DNA of 64,000 nucleotides. It comes from Cantharellus purpuraceus (Eukaryota > Basidiomycota > Agaricomycetes > Cantharellales > Hydnaceae). Numbering within the stretch: position 1 is the first letter of the stretch; each line of letters opens with the position of its first letter. The position numbers and the translations under genes were made by a program. The stretch is taken from contig JALBUN010000045.1 of NCBI GenBank assembly GCA_025174535.1, forward strand, positions 1,178,001-1,242,000, in the 5' to 3' direction. Below are positions 11,406 to 23,473 of this stretch, in pieces. The notes below the pieces were generated by a model that saw only the letters and a program-made list of their open reading frames with translations, made no database searches and was not told the origin of the DNA.

Positions 11406-12009
11406 TGCGATGAAAAACTAGGAGTGATGTTGTGAAAGGGAAGAGAGAACGTCAAGGTCGCGGGCAAAGACTGCGACCCCTTTGAATCCCGAGACAGAGG
11501 GGCTGGTACATGAGGCGCTAATGTAAGGTAAACCTTGCGCCGCTTTTCCAACTCCGTCTAGATTTCTTGTGTTCCAATTCTTGACTACCATGTTCTAACA
11601 AGTTGTTCCACGATTCGCAAGAGATGACTGACAAGACTCTTTTTACTGTCTATTCTCCACTCGCTATCGTACAGGGACACGCGCTCACCAATGCCTTCGT
11701 CTCCTCACCGCGACTGTGGCAGAGAAATCTCTGCACTATCCACACTTGACTGTGCCCTGTAACCTTCTGTGCCTTGTCGAGTACTAAGTTGTAGCAGACA
11801 CTCTTCTGTATATGTACTCTTCTGTATATGTATATTGTTCCATGTTATACACGTTCTCGCACATTCCATCGCTTGCCAACAGCGTACGCAAGTGTTTATA
11901 AGCCAACCAAAAATTCGCAAATCATGCAATCGTAAATCATCAAATTAGCGCGCGCTGGCGGAAATTATCCTCACTCTCAGTTTGACCCTCATATTCCACC
12001 TCATCCACG
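11406..12009. promoter_or_regulatory. Divergent intergenic region, coiled-coil gene / cytochrome b5
   Basis: 604 bp lie between two start codons pointing away from each other. There is no coding signal. A 13-nt direct repeat (ACTCTTCTGTATA) occurs twice at about 11799-11830. It must contain both promoters, but I can place no specific site. Confidence 0.5.
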
Positions 12010-12670
12010 ATGTCAGAGTCAACTAAAAACAAGGTGGTCACCTACGAGGAGCTCAAGCAGCACAGTGCCAAAGAGAACTTGTATCTTTTAGTGCACAACA
12101 AGGGTTCATCAAGCCCTTCTCTTGTCCTGAACATTGTACTGATACGTGTACTGTCCCCAGTGTACGATGTATCAAAGTTCATCGATGAGGTGTGCACTAG
12201 TCTGTGGGTTATGTGACTGAGCCATATCTCGACTTTTAGCATCCTGGAGGTGATGAGGTCATGCTCGCCGAAGCTGGCAAGCCCTTTATCCGCTATCGAT
12301 CCCATTCATTTAATTGATGTCTGTTCCAAGGCAAAGACGCCACCGAAGCCTTCGAGGATGTGGGCCACTCTGATGAGGCCCGCGCTCTCCTCCCCGGCCT
12401 CTATGTTGGCGACTTCGAGCAAGGCGGCGTAAGTCCTGCACACTTTTCTCGCTTCTTTCTGATACACCCCCGTGCACAGATTCTCAAGACAAAAGAGGCA
12501 CCGAACAAGGCTTCGAGTAGTATCCACCAAGAGCAACAATCGTCAAGGTGAGCGACCCACAGCTCACAGCTGCATATCATGCTGACGCAGATTCCCCCAG
12601 TGTCGTCACGTATCTCGTTCCTCTAGCCCTCCTCGGCGCCTACTTTGCATGGCGCTATTATTCGTCCTGA
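12010..12670 (+). CDS. CYB5: Cytochrome b5, ER tail-anchored
   Basis: Exons 12010-12103, 12161-12189, 12240-12276, 12331-12428, 12480-12547 and 12601-12670; 131 aa. The heme-binding domain is complete: [36 protein letters not shown] when spliced, with the two axial histidines in HPGG and VGHS. A Ser/Gln-rich linker and a C-terminal hydrophobic helix ([17 protein letters not shown]) ending RYYSS form the tail anchor. Family role: electron donor to fatty-acid desaturases, sterol enzymes and P450s at the ER. The intron after AEAG (12277-12330) starts with GCAAGC, so it is a GC-AG intron; no GT donor keeps the conserved GKDATEAF join. Confidence 0.93.
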
Positions 12671-14359
12671 TTCCACTGAGGATTGCCACACTTACCACTA
12701 GACATCTCATATGCTTAACGGAGTCTCTCCCTCGCACGTCCTTTCCCTATACACATTCCTATCCAAATGTTGCTTGCTTACATGCGGCTCATACTGTTTA
12801 TATCACACGTGCATCATATTTACATGCTTAGTGGCTCAGCATGTGTTGCTGGAATTTAGATTGTCGTGATGCCAAGTGACTCCGTGCGAGGTATCGGTGA
12901 TGGTGATTAATTTGTCAAGCCTCCGAGTCTCCGTACTCACAGGGTGGAGAAGATCAACGCGATGCCATGTCCAAAGGCACTCATGTGTAAAGAAGTATAG
13001 AAACTGCAGATAGTGTAGGGTGTTGTATATAAAGTTCAATTACAAGTACATGTCATGAAGATGCCATGACGACTGACGGTGTAGGGGCCTATGGCCTTTA
13101 ATGTGTAATGCATTTTTCTCTGCCGTGAAAGGTGATGCGCAGATTGCACATAGTATGGGGCGAATCGGAGGTGTCAAACAGGGCGTTCTACCTCATAGGC
13201 CACGACCAAGGACCGTAGAGATAAAAGTAGGCTTGACCCATAATACACATTATTATAAGGCGAGGGATAAGGGAGCCTTTCAAAAACCATTTCGAGTGTA
13301 AAGGTCAATAAATGTCAAACGGTGCGGCAATGCATGGCCTAGGTATCCAATGAGCGGAAATGATCACTCGTAACTCGTTAACCTTGTAATATGGGTGTTG
13401 AAAGATATAGGGAGTCACTTGTTACGCTATGCATGAGCTTTGGAGGACTAGTGGCCGCAGAAGCTATATCTCCGGTTGGATGGCCCATAGATCCGGAGGT
13501 ATGCAACGGTGGAGAAGCTGAGGGTCTTCGATTGGGCCCGAGTGCCGAAAGAGGCCGCCAGCCGAAAGCTGTTCCTCGTATAAGAGTGAACCAGGGGCGA
13601 AATATGCGTGTGATACCTCGTGATGGTGCACGCAGTGGGTTGTGCGGCTTTTGACAGTCCAACTCAAAGATTCGATGTCGATAAGATGAGAAGGCTCTCA
13701 CAGTTCGTAGACCCACTGAGTACTGTGAGAAGAGGAGACCCAGACTCGAACCGCTGATCAAGGCAAGCCTTGAGTATGCCTGGCATGGGGGATTGCAATT
13801 GCAAATACTGTATGGAATACAGGGAGGAAAGCTGAGCACATGGTGATTATGGAATCCGTTGTAGTTTACCTAAAGGGGGATATCATCTCGTAAATCGATG
13901 GCTTGAATCGGGTAAGGGTATATAAGGTGGTGAGGACTGACCCTCGAGCAGATGACAGAGTGAAAGTGCAGACTCGTGGAAAGTCGCTCCAAGAAAGATC
14001 AGCCATATGATCACTCGCTTAGAGCTCGACATCTATATGGCTGTAGCATGACTGTTGGGTGATTGGCGGTAACAAGTTGCCAGGAAGTCGACGTCCTCAG
14101 ACTCTGAGTTTTCTGGGTCCAAGACGTACTGTGGTTGCAGCTGATGCAAGTTTAACAACGTATTAAGATCTCGACAACAGTACAGTACTTATTTATCATC
14201 CATCCGGAATTTGCCATTAATTACAGAAGTCGGGGACAGCCACGTGCTCTCATAAACATCATATCTTGTTGTCGGCTGCCTCTAATAGAGTTGCGTTCTC
14301 TTCATCATCTTCGTTCTGCTCCTCCACGTCGCCTGCAGTAGGACGTATCTCACTTACCC
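12671..14359. other. 1.7-kb intergenic region without supportable gene
   Basis: Short open frames exist on both strands (for example 13378-13839 on the minus strand), but none shows a recognisable domain or a convincing exon chain. A CACGTG hexamer sits at 14241-14246, 114 bp before the sugar transporter start. I see no transposon features. Confidence 0.5.
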
Positions 14360-17047
14360 ATGTCTTTCACTGCAAACTCTCGGTGCGCCCGCTGTCTTGC
14401 CCGTCCTTCTCGCCTTTCCAACTAATGTATTTAGTGTATATTTACTCACACTCGTAGCATATCTGGGTGCTTTTATTTTTGGCTGTATGTTTTGCTTTTT
14501 CTCGTGCTCTTCTACTCACTCCCTCTCCAGTTGACACTGGTGTCGCGGGTGGTGTGCTGCAGATGGAGGGGTTCCAGCGCGACTTTGGCCTGTTGGGAAT
14601 GCCCAGGTCCCAGCTCACCACCATCACATGTTAGTACTCTCACCCCACCATATACGTCTCGCTATTATAATAATTTCTGCAGCGCATGTCGTTTCTGTTT
14701 TGCAGGGCGGCTGTTTCTTTGGCGCTCTGCTTGGCGCGCCCTTGAGTGAATGGATTGGCCGCCGGAAGGCTTTAATTGTATGCATATGCTATCCCATTCA
14801 TCTGCCTACTTAATTCTTCTCCCAAGGCTGTATCTGTAGTATTTCTCGTTGGTGCAGCAGGTACCGGTGTCATGACATAGCAATGCATCACATTTTACTA
14901 ACCCTTCGGCGCGCATATAGTTCAAGTAGCGGGACGTCTGCACCTCTCCTATATCTATGGTGGTAGATTTGTCGCTGGCTTGGGTGTCGGGGCAATGGTA
15001 TGTCGCGCTCCTGGCGCAAGAGACCCGCATGATTTCTCACGCGTGCATACAAGTCGATGCTTGGCCCAACATATGTTGCCGAAGTCGCCCCCAAGGATGT
15101 CCGTGGTCGGATTACTGGTCTTTTCCAGGTTTGCCTTACTATTGGTATCGCGGTGCGTCTCCCTCCTGTTATCAATGTCACGTTTTATCACGCATATACT
15201 CATTTCTACCTGCAGGTCAGCTATTGGATAGTTTATGGGGGTCTGTCACGTTCCTCCTTGATTTTCCCCAGTTAGACAATTTTTCTCTCTAGTCAATGTC
15301 CACTTCGGCCCGTCCAGCGAACAATGGCGGATACCCATGGGGTTTCAAATCGCCCCGGTAGGGGTCATGCTAATCCTCCTCTTCTTCTGTCGTGAAAGCC
15401 CTGTGATTCATTTTGCCTCCTTCTTGTTCAGCAAAAACTTACTTTTCTCCCCCAGCGTTGGCTCGCACGCCGAAATCAGGAAGAAGAGGTGAAATTTCTC
15501 TCCATAGTGTATATAACATTCAAGTGACCACCAATTACACAGTCTCTAACGAACCTCGCATGGTTCCGGAAACTTCCCATTGACGACCCGCTCGTGGGAG
15601 AGGAATTCACTGAGATCCTCGCCACCGTAAAGGAAGAGCGTGAGAGTAAAGGCGCGCTTCAAGAGTGTCTACGCCGGGGACACTGGATCCGCTTCGTTAT
15701 TGCCTTTACAATGTTCACGTTACAGCAGTGGAGCGGCCAGGTAAATAGTCCGGCTACTGCTCGTAAAGTGGGGAGCCTCTTTATCTGATCGTGTAACTCC
15801 TGTGGCAGAACTCGATTGGGTACTACGCACCGCAGGTGTTCTCGTCCATTGGGATTGGGGGCACAAATTCGACGCTGTTCGCTTCAGGAATATACGGAGT
15901 CGTCAAAGTCGTCGCTACCACCCTCTTCCTGTTCATTGGTATCGAGCAATTCGGGCGAAAACGGTCACTCATGGGTGCGTCCTCTCGTTACTGCACTACA
16001 GAATTGACATCGGGAATGCTGACCCCTTATCTGTCTAGGGGGTGCGTTCTTGATGGGCTTCTTCTTTTTCATCCTCGGAGGGCTGTACAAAACATATCCG
16101 CCGAACTTGGGGCCCGACATTTCCGAGTCGCATGTTTCAAAAGCATCCGTTGCTATGGCTGTCATGATTTATCTCTATGGTGTGTACTGCCGAACCTCCG
16201 TCCTACTGTATATATTGACACTCCTCATAGTAATACCATACTGCTTTTGTAAGTCCATGTATTATCTATCCTCTCGTGTGAGCTGCTGACGCGGAGGACG
16301 GGTTTGCTCAGCCTGGGGCCCTGTACCATGGGTATACTGCAGTGAGATATTCAGCAATAACCTGCGGTGAGTCGAGCACGTATGCATCACCTTCTTTTAG
16401 TTCTGACATCCGCGCTACAAGATCATATGGCGTAGCGTGGGCAGCCGCGACGCAGTGGCTTTGGAATTTTGTTGTGTCATATGTTACACCATTACTTGAA
16501 GAACGTTTTGTACATGGCGGCGTGTTCTTTTTCTTTGCGACCATTAATCTTATCTCGTAAGTGCATTTCCCTCCTAGTTTCAAGTATATGCTAGCTTGCT
16601 AACGCTACTACAGGTGTCTATATGCACTATTAATACCGGAGACGCGTGGATTGTCACTCGAGGTACGTTAACGACACTAACATGGCACTCACTCGCTCAC
16701 GCATGACTGTTTCCTCCCAACAGGACATGGACGTACTGTTCGGTGCTGTCTCTGTCGAATCACGGCGGCGCGACCGTCTTGTTGTGCGGAGCAACCTCAT
16801 GGGTTCCGTGTACGATGGCAGCGACCAATATGGGGGTCGATATGTCCACGCCGTCTACCCCGCTGGTATGGAGGGCAAAGCCATGATGCTTAGCCCAATC
16901 ACCCGGACGTCGCCACACCCGCCACGTCCGCCAGGCACACTCCCACATTCGCCAGGCGGCAGACCGGAGAGCGACGTCGAGGCGGCCGACGGGGAGGTGG
17001 AGAGTCTCGAAAAGGTCCCTTACACGTGGACCGTCGAGGCGGAGTAG
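14360..17047 (+). CDS. MFS sugar transporter (sugar porter family), 18 exons
   Basis: Exons: 14360-14382, 14435-14484, 14531-14629, 14683-14777, 14827-14860, 14921-14997, 15054-15152, 15216-15240, 15293-15402, 15456-15488, 15543-15740, 15809-15974, 16039-16179, 16231-16248, 16312-16366, 16422-16556, 16614-16662 and 16724-17047; 576 aa. The spliced protein shows the sugar-porter signatures in order: FDTGVAGGVLQM after helix 1, WIGRRKALI, GGRFVAGLGVGAM, RGRITGLFQ, RESPRWL, QQWSGQNSIGYYAPQ, a GRKRSLMGG loop, GPVPWVYCSEIF and PETRGLSLE. Twelve membrane helices are expected. The C-terminal 100 residues are hydrophilic, Pro-rich and cytosolic. The substrate (hexose, quinate or other) cannot be told from sequence by eye. 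Exon 14 is only 18 nt. The frame is conserved through all 17 introns, so the gene appears intact. Confidence 0.93.
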
Positions 17048-17359
17048 AATAAGCCGTCCAAGGACTGATTTGATTCTGATTCAGTGGTTACCCAGGGTTG
17101 CGCAGTGCAATGTCGCAGAAAAAAGACCGCTTTGGCCGGCGAGCTGAACTGAGCTGGATGGCGCAGGCGTAACAGAAATGCGACGACTGCGCAACTGGAG
17201 GGGCTTCTGAATGCGGCAAAGCGAGACGCTCGCATTGCACAGGGTGGGAAGGGATGAGATATCTGTTGTGGCGTCACTCGTTTAATATTGCGTTCTTGCG
17301 TTCACTCCATAAGATTTAATAGCATGTTGCTCAATCTAGTCATGCGGAGTCAGACATTC
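17048..17359. other. Convergent intergenic region
   Basis: This is the 312-bp gap between the stops of the sugar transporter (+) and the Cdc14 gene (-). I see no gene or element. Confidence 0.5.
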
Positions 17360-18819
17360 TCAGCCGAGACCCCAAATTCCCGACTTGGCCACGCCCTCAA
17401 CAAGTGCCTCAACATTGCCTAATAAGCTCCCAAGTAGATCTTTCTTCTCTTCGGTGCTTCTGAGGCGGTTGCTCTGGTTCCCTCCGGAATGTATCGACGC
17501 CGGCGGGGTTTCAATAACACACCTTCTCTTCGCGGGCGACGCTGGGGTGACAGATATTTCAATAGGTGAGCTGCGTCCGCCTGGTCTCGCCCTATGTGGA
17601 GTGCGGCTGCCTGGACCCGTCCGAGGTGTTCCCACGCCAAGATGCGAGACCTTCTTGGGCGTGATTGGCACAAAGTCGAGGTCCTTCCGGAGGAGTGCGA
17701 GGTTGGGAGGAACCACTTTACGTGGTGTGCGAGGGGGGGTGGCGGAATCAGTAGCGGAATCAGGTGAAGGGGAGCGGGAGGAGGATGCAGATGCGTGGTC
17801 AAATGAAGGGATTGGCGTAGGGGCGCGTGCGCCTTTCTGAGGTGATGATTGGCTCGTCGTAAGTTTTGCGCCCGGGACAAGCGTGACTTCTCCAGTTTCA
17901 TCCATGAGATAAAAGTATAGGAATTCTATGCATTTGATTCTGAACGCAGCATTAGCCTGAAACCGGCTCACCAATTAGGAAGATGTTACCTGATATCTTT
18001 AGCTACTCCTGTTCTCTTGAGAATTTTGACCACCATCTCCACGCCGTCCACCTCTTCAAAAGTGCGCAGGGCGACGGGAGCATCAACGAGGACACACAGT
18101 AGGGTATCGATGGTACTCGAGGCAAGCGTGGCTGCACTACTTGGAGGAGTAGGAGGGTTAGAGACGGTGTTGGTTGTACTCGAAAGTGGTGTTAGGGACA
18201 TGTGCCTAGAGATTGATAACAGGTCCGCGAGGATCTAGTGGCAGGTGAGGATAGATAGGACTAGAGGATAGATAGGACTAGAGGATACGTGGAGCACACC
18301 TGAATGCACCACTTTTTCCCCAAGAATGACTTGCTTGATGGGTGGAGGAGAGCCACGCCTTGAAGAATCGACAAGGATTGGATGATGGTGCGTGATATAG
18401 ATTGCGCGTCGGGATCGGTGATATCTGTGAGCCATGCTTAGCATCATCAGTGTGTAGAGGGGGATTCACGCACTCTCCATGTTTGCGTACTGCTGCAAAG
18501 CTGAAATCAATGTAGAAATGCAATGCATCAGGCGAGATGCGACTGGCGATACCATGAGCGCTGCCTGCGAACGAATGGCAGGCCTCATACCGTTGCACTC
18601 AAATCCATCCTGGAGCTTCAAGAACATGTCCAACTCGGATGTCTCTCCTGTGCGCACGCATATTTTAGCGAGGACATGTTCGAGGGCATCTAGCGCCCTG
18701 CTACGTCGTGCCAGCGATGACCGTGAGGAAGAAAGCTGATCACGGCATGAGACGAGTTTCCAATTTGTTAAGCTAGACGTGCTCACATCGTCGAGAGAGT
18801 CCACCAGCGTTGATTTCAT
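17360..18819 (-). CDS. cdc14: Septation initiation network component Cdc14 (fission-yeast type, not the phosphatase)
   Basis: Exons in transcript order: 18787-18819, 18591-18735, 18474-18542, 18300-18424, 17990-18234 and 17360-17939; 398 aa. Family blocks seen: SSSRSSLARRSRALDALEHVLA and LKLQDGFECN near the N-terminus, SILQGVALLHPSSKSFLG in the middle, then DTLLCVLVDAPVALRTFEEVDG, VVKILKRTGVAKDIR and IKCIEFLYFYLMDET. This matches the helical-repeat Cdc14 family of the SIN, where the protein binds and activates the Sid1 kinase at the spindle pole body to time septation. The C-terminal 170 residues are Ser/Thr/Pro-rich and contain several TPR/TPK-type candidate CDK sites. The start ATG at 18819 is chosen because homologous sequence begins there; another in-frame ATG lies at 18846. 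Confidence 0.87.
18249..18282. repeat. 17-bp tandem duplication inside a Cdc14 intron
   Basis: The unit GGATAGATAGGACTAGA occurs twice without change. The intron holding it (18235-18299) is 65 nt; without one copy it would be 48 nt, the usual length for this gene. Confidence 0.9.
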
Positions 18820-19290
18820 AGCGAGTCTGAACAGAACCCATTGCAAAGCTGCACAAACAATCCACGCTCCTCATCACGTGATCGCGTCAGTGCAGTGTGC
18901 CACCTTCCTTCTCACTATACTGAACTTGGAAGCTGCTTTGGAATATGATAGTAAGATTTTAATCAATTTCTTTTTCTTTTTCTTGTTTTTTTTTTCTCGT
19001 GTTTCCTGTTTTCGTTCCCTTTTTCTCACATCTTCCTTGTTATAAGTAAGGCGTTGATATGGCATCCATTGCTTCCTGAAGAGCGTAAACAATTCTGGCT
19101 AAGCATTGTTTATTTGCTACCTCCCATCATCATGAGATCGCGGACCAACTCAGGGCAAAGCTCCTCCGACCAGTGTCGTGCCTACCCGGGCCGTGGTAGT
19201 CACGTGATCGTGACCGCGTCGGGGACGAGAACGGCAAGTAATTCTCTGCTGGAAGACATCTCACAAGACACTTGTTCAACGTCGTGAACG
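18820..19290. promoter_or_regulatory. Divergent promoter, Cdc14 / FAH hydrolase, with paired CACGTGATCG sites
   Basis: The 471-bp region lies between start codons facing away from each other. The ten bases CACGTGATCG occur at 18875-18884 (56 bp from the Cdc14 ATG) and again at 19201-19210 (about 80 bp from the FAH ATG). A long pyrimidine tract (about 18965-19033, T-runs broken by C) lies between them. CACGTG is the core E-box bound by fungal bHLH factors such as Cbf1; that these sites act is inference. Confidence 0.55.
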
Positions 19291-20725
19291 ATGGTGAGCA
19301 TAACCACATGGTCATCGTGACACCACTCACGTGCAGACCTGCAGGGTTGGACACGTCTCATACGCTTCGTTGCTGCGGAAACGAACAGGATACATATCGG
19401 CCAACCTGTTGACGCTCATTTGGATGGTATGTCTTTGATGTTCGACATCAATTATGTGAAAGTTACGCTGACTTTGTGCTGTAGTCGGTCTGGCGGTCTA
19501 TGCCAAGAAGACAGTCAAGGCACATGAGATCATTGGTTCAGCACTTGACCCCAACGCCAAACTCACCGACAGAGTTTTGACCGTGGCCACGTTATTGGAG
19601 CCGCTAGCGAGGGACCAAGGCTCGTTCTTGGGGCACCATCCACGTCTTTCACTTACCTGTCCTCGTAGTCAAACTAGTCAGATGTTTAGGACTCAACTAT
19701 GCAGACCATGCAGTTCGTTATAAACACACCCTCTCCTATCGTGAACCCTACTCAGTACACCCCTTCTATGCAGGAAGAAGCAAAAATGCCCAAGCCCACG
19801 TATGCCTGCACGCTCTTTCAAATAAGACTCATTGCTGAACCTTGACCCTTAGCATTCCGGTTGTCTTCTACAAGGTACACGCATTCCCAATGTATCACAT
19901 CTTTCGCTTATGCATGTCACAGCCTGCCTCGGCGTTGATCGGGCCCAACGTTCCCATAACTATCCCTCGTGTCGCGCAACCCGTTGCACAACACTTGCCA
20001 GACTACGAGGTTGAGCTGACCATCGTCATCGGGAAGGCCGCAAAGGATGTCCCGGAAAGCCAAGCTTTAGACTATGTCCTCGGTTACACGGTTGGGAACG
20101 ATGTCAGCAAGCCTATTCCCACCCGTCTGTCATGCATACAAGCTGATGGACGTTTCAGATCTCCTTCAGACATCATCAAATGGCTACAAGGTACGCTTCC
20201 CAGTTCCCACCTGCGATGACAGGTGTCACCCCATGTCGCATTTTCACACCAGCCAATGGACATGGAGCAAGAGCTTCGATGATACCACGCCTTTCGGGCC
20301 TGTTATTGTGTCGGCCAAGGCAATTCCAGACCCACAGAAACTGCCTCTAAAGACGGAAGTTAATGGTAAAGTTTTGCAGGACGGCAACACTGCGTGCGAG
20401 GCTCTCTCTTTTAGACCATGGCACATCCACTAAGTTCGCTTTTCACAGAAATCAAGTTTTCAATGTAAAGCAGACGATTGCATTCCTTTCACAAGGCACC
20501 ACACTTGAACCTGGCACCCTGATCATGACAGGAACACCGGCCGGTGTCGGGCAAGTATTTTACCTTTCAAACACCCCTGAGCATATCCTTACCATCTTGT
20601 GAAACAGCTTTGTTCGCAAACCAGCAGTCTACCTGCAGCATGGGGACGAGGTCCGCGTCGCCATTGGTGGTGGCTTGGGAACCCTCATCAACCCCGTATT
20701 TGAAGAGCCTAAAGCTAGATTCTGA
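19291..20725 (+). CDS. Fumarylacetoacetate hydrolase (FAH) family protein
   Basis: Exons: 19291-19293, 19345-19426, 19485-19619, 19669-19712, 19774-19799, 19853-19874, 19923-20102, 20159-20190, 20253-20393, 20449-20550 and 20608-20725; 294 aa. FAH-fold motifs are clear: CLGLNYADHAEEA, the metal-binding YEVEL, LGYTVGND, the SFDDTTPFGP block, and MTGTPAGVG followed by LQHGDEVRVAI. The size and layout match the FAHD1/FAHD2-type branch, whose members act as acylpyruvases or oxaloacetate decarboxylases; the actual substrate is not evident. The first exon would be just the ATG. The last intron (20551-20607) uses a consensus GC donor, GCAAGT, needed to reach FVRKPAVYL in frame. The intron at 19620-19668 seems to start GCTCGT and is less certain. 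Confidence 0.88.
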
Positions 20726-20819
20726 AATATTTATTCATTGGTCATCTCATCCAAATATCAATTGTTGAATATTCCGAGTCCTTCATGTGTCTGGTTTGTA
20801 CAATGAGTGTTCATTCACT

Positions 20820-23019
20820 TTACATGCCGCCAAATGCGATAAGTTTGGTGTTCAAGTACTCTTCAATGCCGTGTGATCCTTCCCGCCCCAGCCCACTCTC
20901 CTTGATCCCTCCAAACGGCGTGTACACCTGCGAAATCAAGTTGGTGTTTGCACCGACCATACCCACCTCCAACGCCTCCGCAACCCTCCACACGCGCCCC
21001 ACGTCCCTCGAGAAGAAGTATCCCGCAAGCCCCATATCCGTGTCGTTCGCCATCCTGATCACCTCCTCCTCCGTCTCGAACTTGATCAGCGCGGCGAGCG
21101 GGCCAAATGTTTCTTCCGCGGAGAGCCTCGCGTCGGCGGGGACGTCGCAGAGGACCGTGGGCGCGAAGAAGGACCCAGGCCTGTTGAGGCGTGTGCCGCC
21201 GATGAGGACGCTGGCGCCCCGGCTGACAGCATCGTTAACGTGCGACTCTACCTTGTCTACAGCGCGCGAGTGGATGAGGGGTCCGTGGGTGCTGTCAAAG
21301 GTCAAACGTTGTGAGTAGTATGCAGGACAAACTGAGATGGTATGCGGCGGTGCTTACGTTCCCTCCTTGATGCCGTCGTCCACCTTGAAAGCGGCGACCT
21401 TTTCGGTGAGACGTGCGGCGAATTCCGCGTAGATCGAGGATTGGACGTAGATACGGTTGGCGCAGATGCAAGTCTGACCTGACCCGCGGAATTTGCAGAG
21501 AATGGCGGCTTGGGGGAAAAATGGAGCAAATAAACGGGAAGAACCGGTGCCAAGGATGATGACTTACTGGCGACAGCGTCGTCGATATTCGCATCATCGA
21601 ACACTACAAAGGGTGCGTTACCTCCCGCTTCGAAAGAAACCCTAGAAAGAGAGAACGTATAAGATTTACCTCTAGTCAAGTAGAAAGAATGCAAACGCAC
21701 TTTTTCATTGTCCCAGCAGATTGTTTATACAAGAGCTTCGCAACGGCAGTCGACCCCGTAAATGTCACCTTTTTCACCGTCTTATTCTCGCACAGCTCCG
21801 CACCCACTTGCCGGACGTTTTCAAGTGTCGTGACAATGTTGAAAACGCCATCTGGGACGCCTGCGCGTCGAGCAAGCTCGACGAGCGCGAGGGCTGAGAA
21901 GGGGGTCTCCGGGGCGGGCTTGACAACGACAGTGCAACCTGCGGCTAGGGCGGGGCCGACTTTACGCGTGATCATTGCAGATGGGAAGTTCCATGGGGTT
22001 AATGCGGCACTTTAAATAAAATGAACGGGACGACAACAGATAATGCTATAACAGAACATACACCACCCCTAAAAACAAGACAAACAAGACAATTAGCAGG
22101 GTCAGGATGAGTGGAGATGTAGTACTAACCAACAGGCTGCTTGATGACGACGCTGCGAGTTTGCGGGTACGGGGAAGGGATGGTCTCTGGGTCAGAATTG
22201 AGATGACATACATAATAGCACTACCGATGTCTCACCGCCGTACGTCCGAACTGCTTCCTCAGCTACCGATAGCAATCAGTTTTCATATTCCACAGAAGAT
22301 AACTATATTTCCTACCGAACCACTGGAAATGAAGAGTTAGTCCAATATCAACAATTACGGACGTGAAGACCAACCTCTAGGAACGAAGAGGCATAAAAGC
22401 TCTCCCCCTAGACTTACATGAGAACACAAAGTGTTCATAGACCACGATTCACTCACCTTGCCATCGACCAACGGCTTGCCATTTTCCAAAGTCTAAATGA
22501 CCATGTCAGTGGAAACCGGTGTTACACACTCGGATGTGCCTACAATAATAAGGCCAAGGTCATCCCGGTGTTGAACCATTAGGTCATAAAATCGCTTAAG
22601 CACGTCGTGACGATGCTACAAGAGGCCCAATTTCAGCAACCTCGTGATAATTCCCGGGGCGGACACGCACTTTGGCGGTAGTCTTGCTCCAGGTCTTGAA
22701 TGCTACTGCAGCAGCGTCGATCGCCTCCTTCGTCTCAGCGGCACCCATATCTGGGACCGTTCCCAGTTCTTCATCGTTAGCTGGGTCTGGTGGCGCACCA
22801 GGTCAAGACGAGGAGAGATAAGATTGCAGTCGGACACACTTTTCACGGTGATGGTTCTTCCATCCTTTGCGTCGACCCACTTTCCGTCGATGAATCCTTG
22901 AGTTTTGATAAGGCCGGGTTCCTTAAGAGCAGCAAACTAGGACGGTGAACTCAGAATGTCAGCGAAGAGCTCTCTCGGGCGCCAAAGCGACTGCAACTGA
23001 CAGCTTTGGTGCTGGCCAT
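20820..23019 (-). CDS. UGA2: Succinate-semialdehyde dehydrogenase (NAD(P)+), 14 exons
   Basis: Exons in transcript order: 23002-23019, 22840-22936, 22671-22780, 22544-22615, 22457-22492, 22375-22407, 22316-22322, 22236-22262, 22130-22186, 22072-22078, 21701-22009, 21568-21641, 21358-21508 and 20820-21291; 489 aa, the usual length. SSADH signatures: [43 protein letters not shown], the catalytic cysteine in [11 protein letters not shown], and EETFGPLA. Role: last step of the GABA shunt, succinate semialdehyde to succinate. Two exons are only 7 nt (22316-22322 and 22072-22078); both are needed to keep frame and the conserved EWFAEEAV and QPVGVVAALTPW blocks. The usually invariant ELGG around the catalytic glutamate reads FEAGG here; the Glu is kept. 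It converges with the FAH gene, with stops 94 bp apart. Confidence 0.92.
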
Positions 23020-23473
23020 TCTCAACGACAGATGGTAGTAAGGTCTTGGTGAGAAACGAGCTGTGAGCAGAGCAGGTTGGAGAAGAGAATGGAGCCGCAT
23101 TTATGCAGTCGGCTTTTATAATAATATGGTGCCAGACTTGTGATCGCTCGAGCGCTCTGATCCAATGACGTACTTGACTTTCCGCGCCAAGCACCGAAGA
23201 AACACGGCGAGTGGCCTGGCATTCAGGACGTCTCACATTTTATTATCCTCACAACGACCGTCAGTGCGTCCAACCGTCGCCACCCTCAATCTCACCACAG
23301 TGCATTCTCACCGGTAGAGGTTAACCGGTCAGTCCCACACTCACTCATGACCAACAGTTCCCGGTCCACCAACCTTATCGATTATATTTCCATTACAAGA
23401 ATCCTTATGGCATCCAAGCTTGTCTTCCACCAAATAATAAAAATATCCCATATTCAAATTGTCGCGGGTCATG
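23020..23473. promoter_or_regulatory. Upstream region of the SSADH gene
   Basis: 454 bp lie between the SSADH start (-) and the stop of the IMPACT gene (-). It has no coding signal and presumably contains the SSADH promoter and the IMPACT 3' UTR. Two ACCGGT hexamers occur close together near 23310-23325; significance unknown. Confidence 0.45.

Noticed and set aside
13378..13839. 153-codon minus-strand open frame in the 12.7-14.4 kb gap
   Set aside because: No recognisable motif and no continuation through splicing; not supported.
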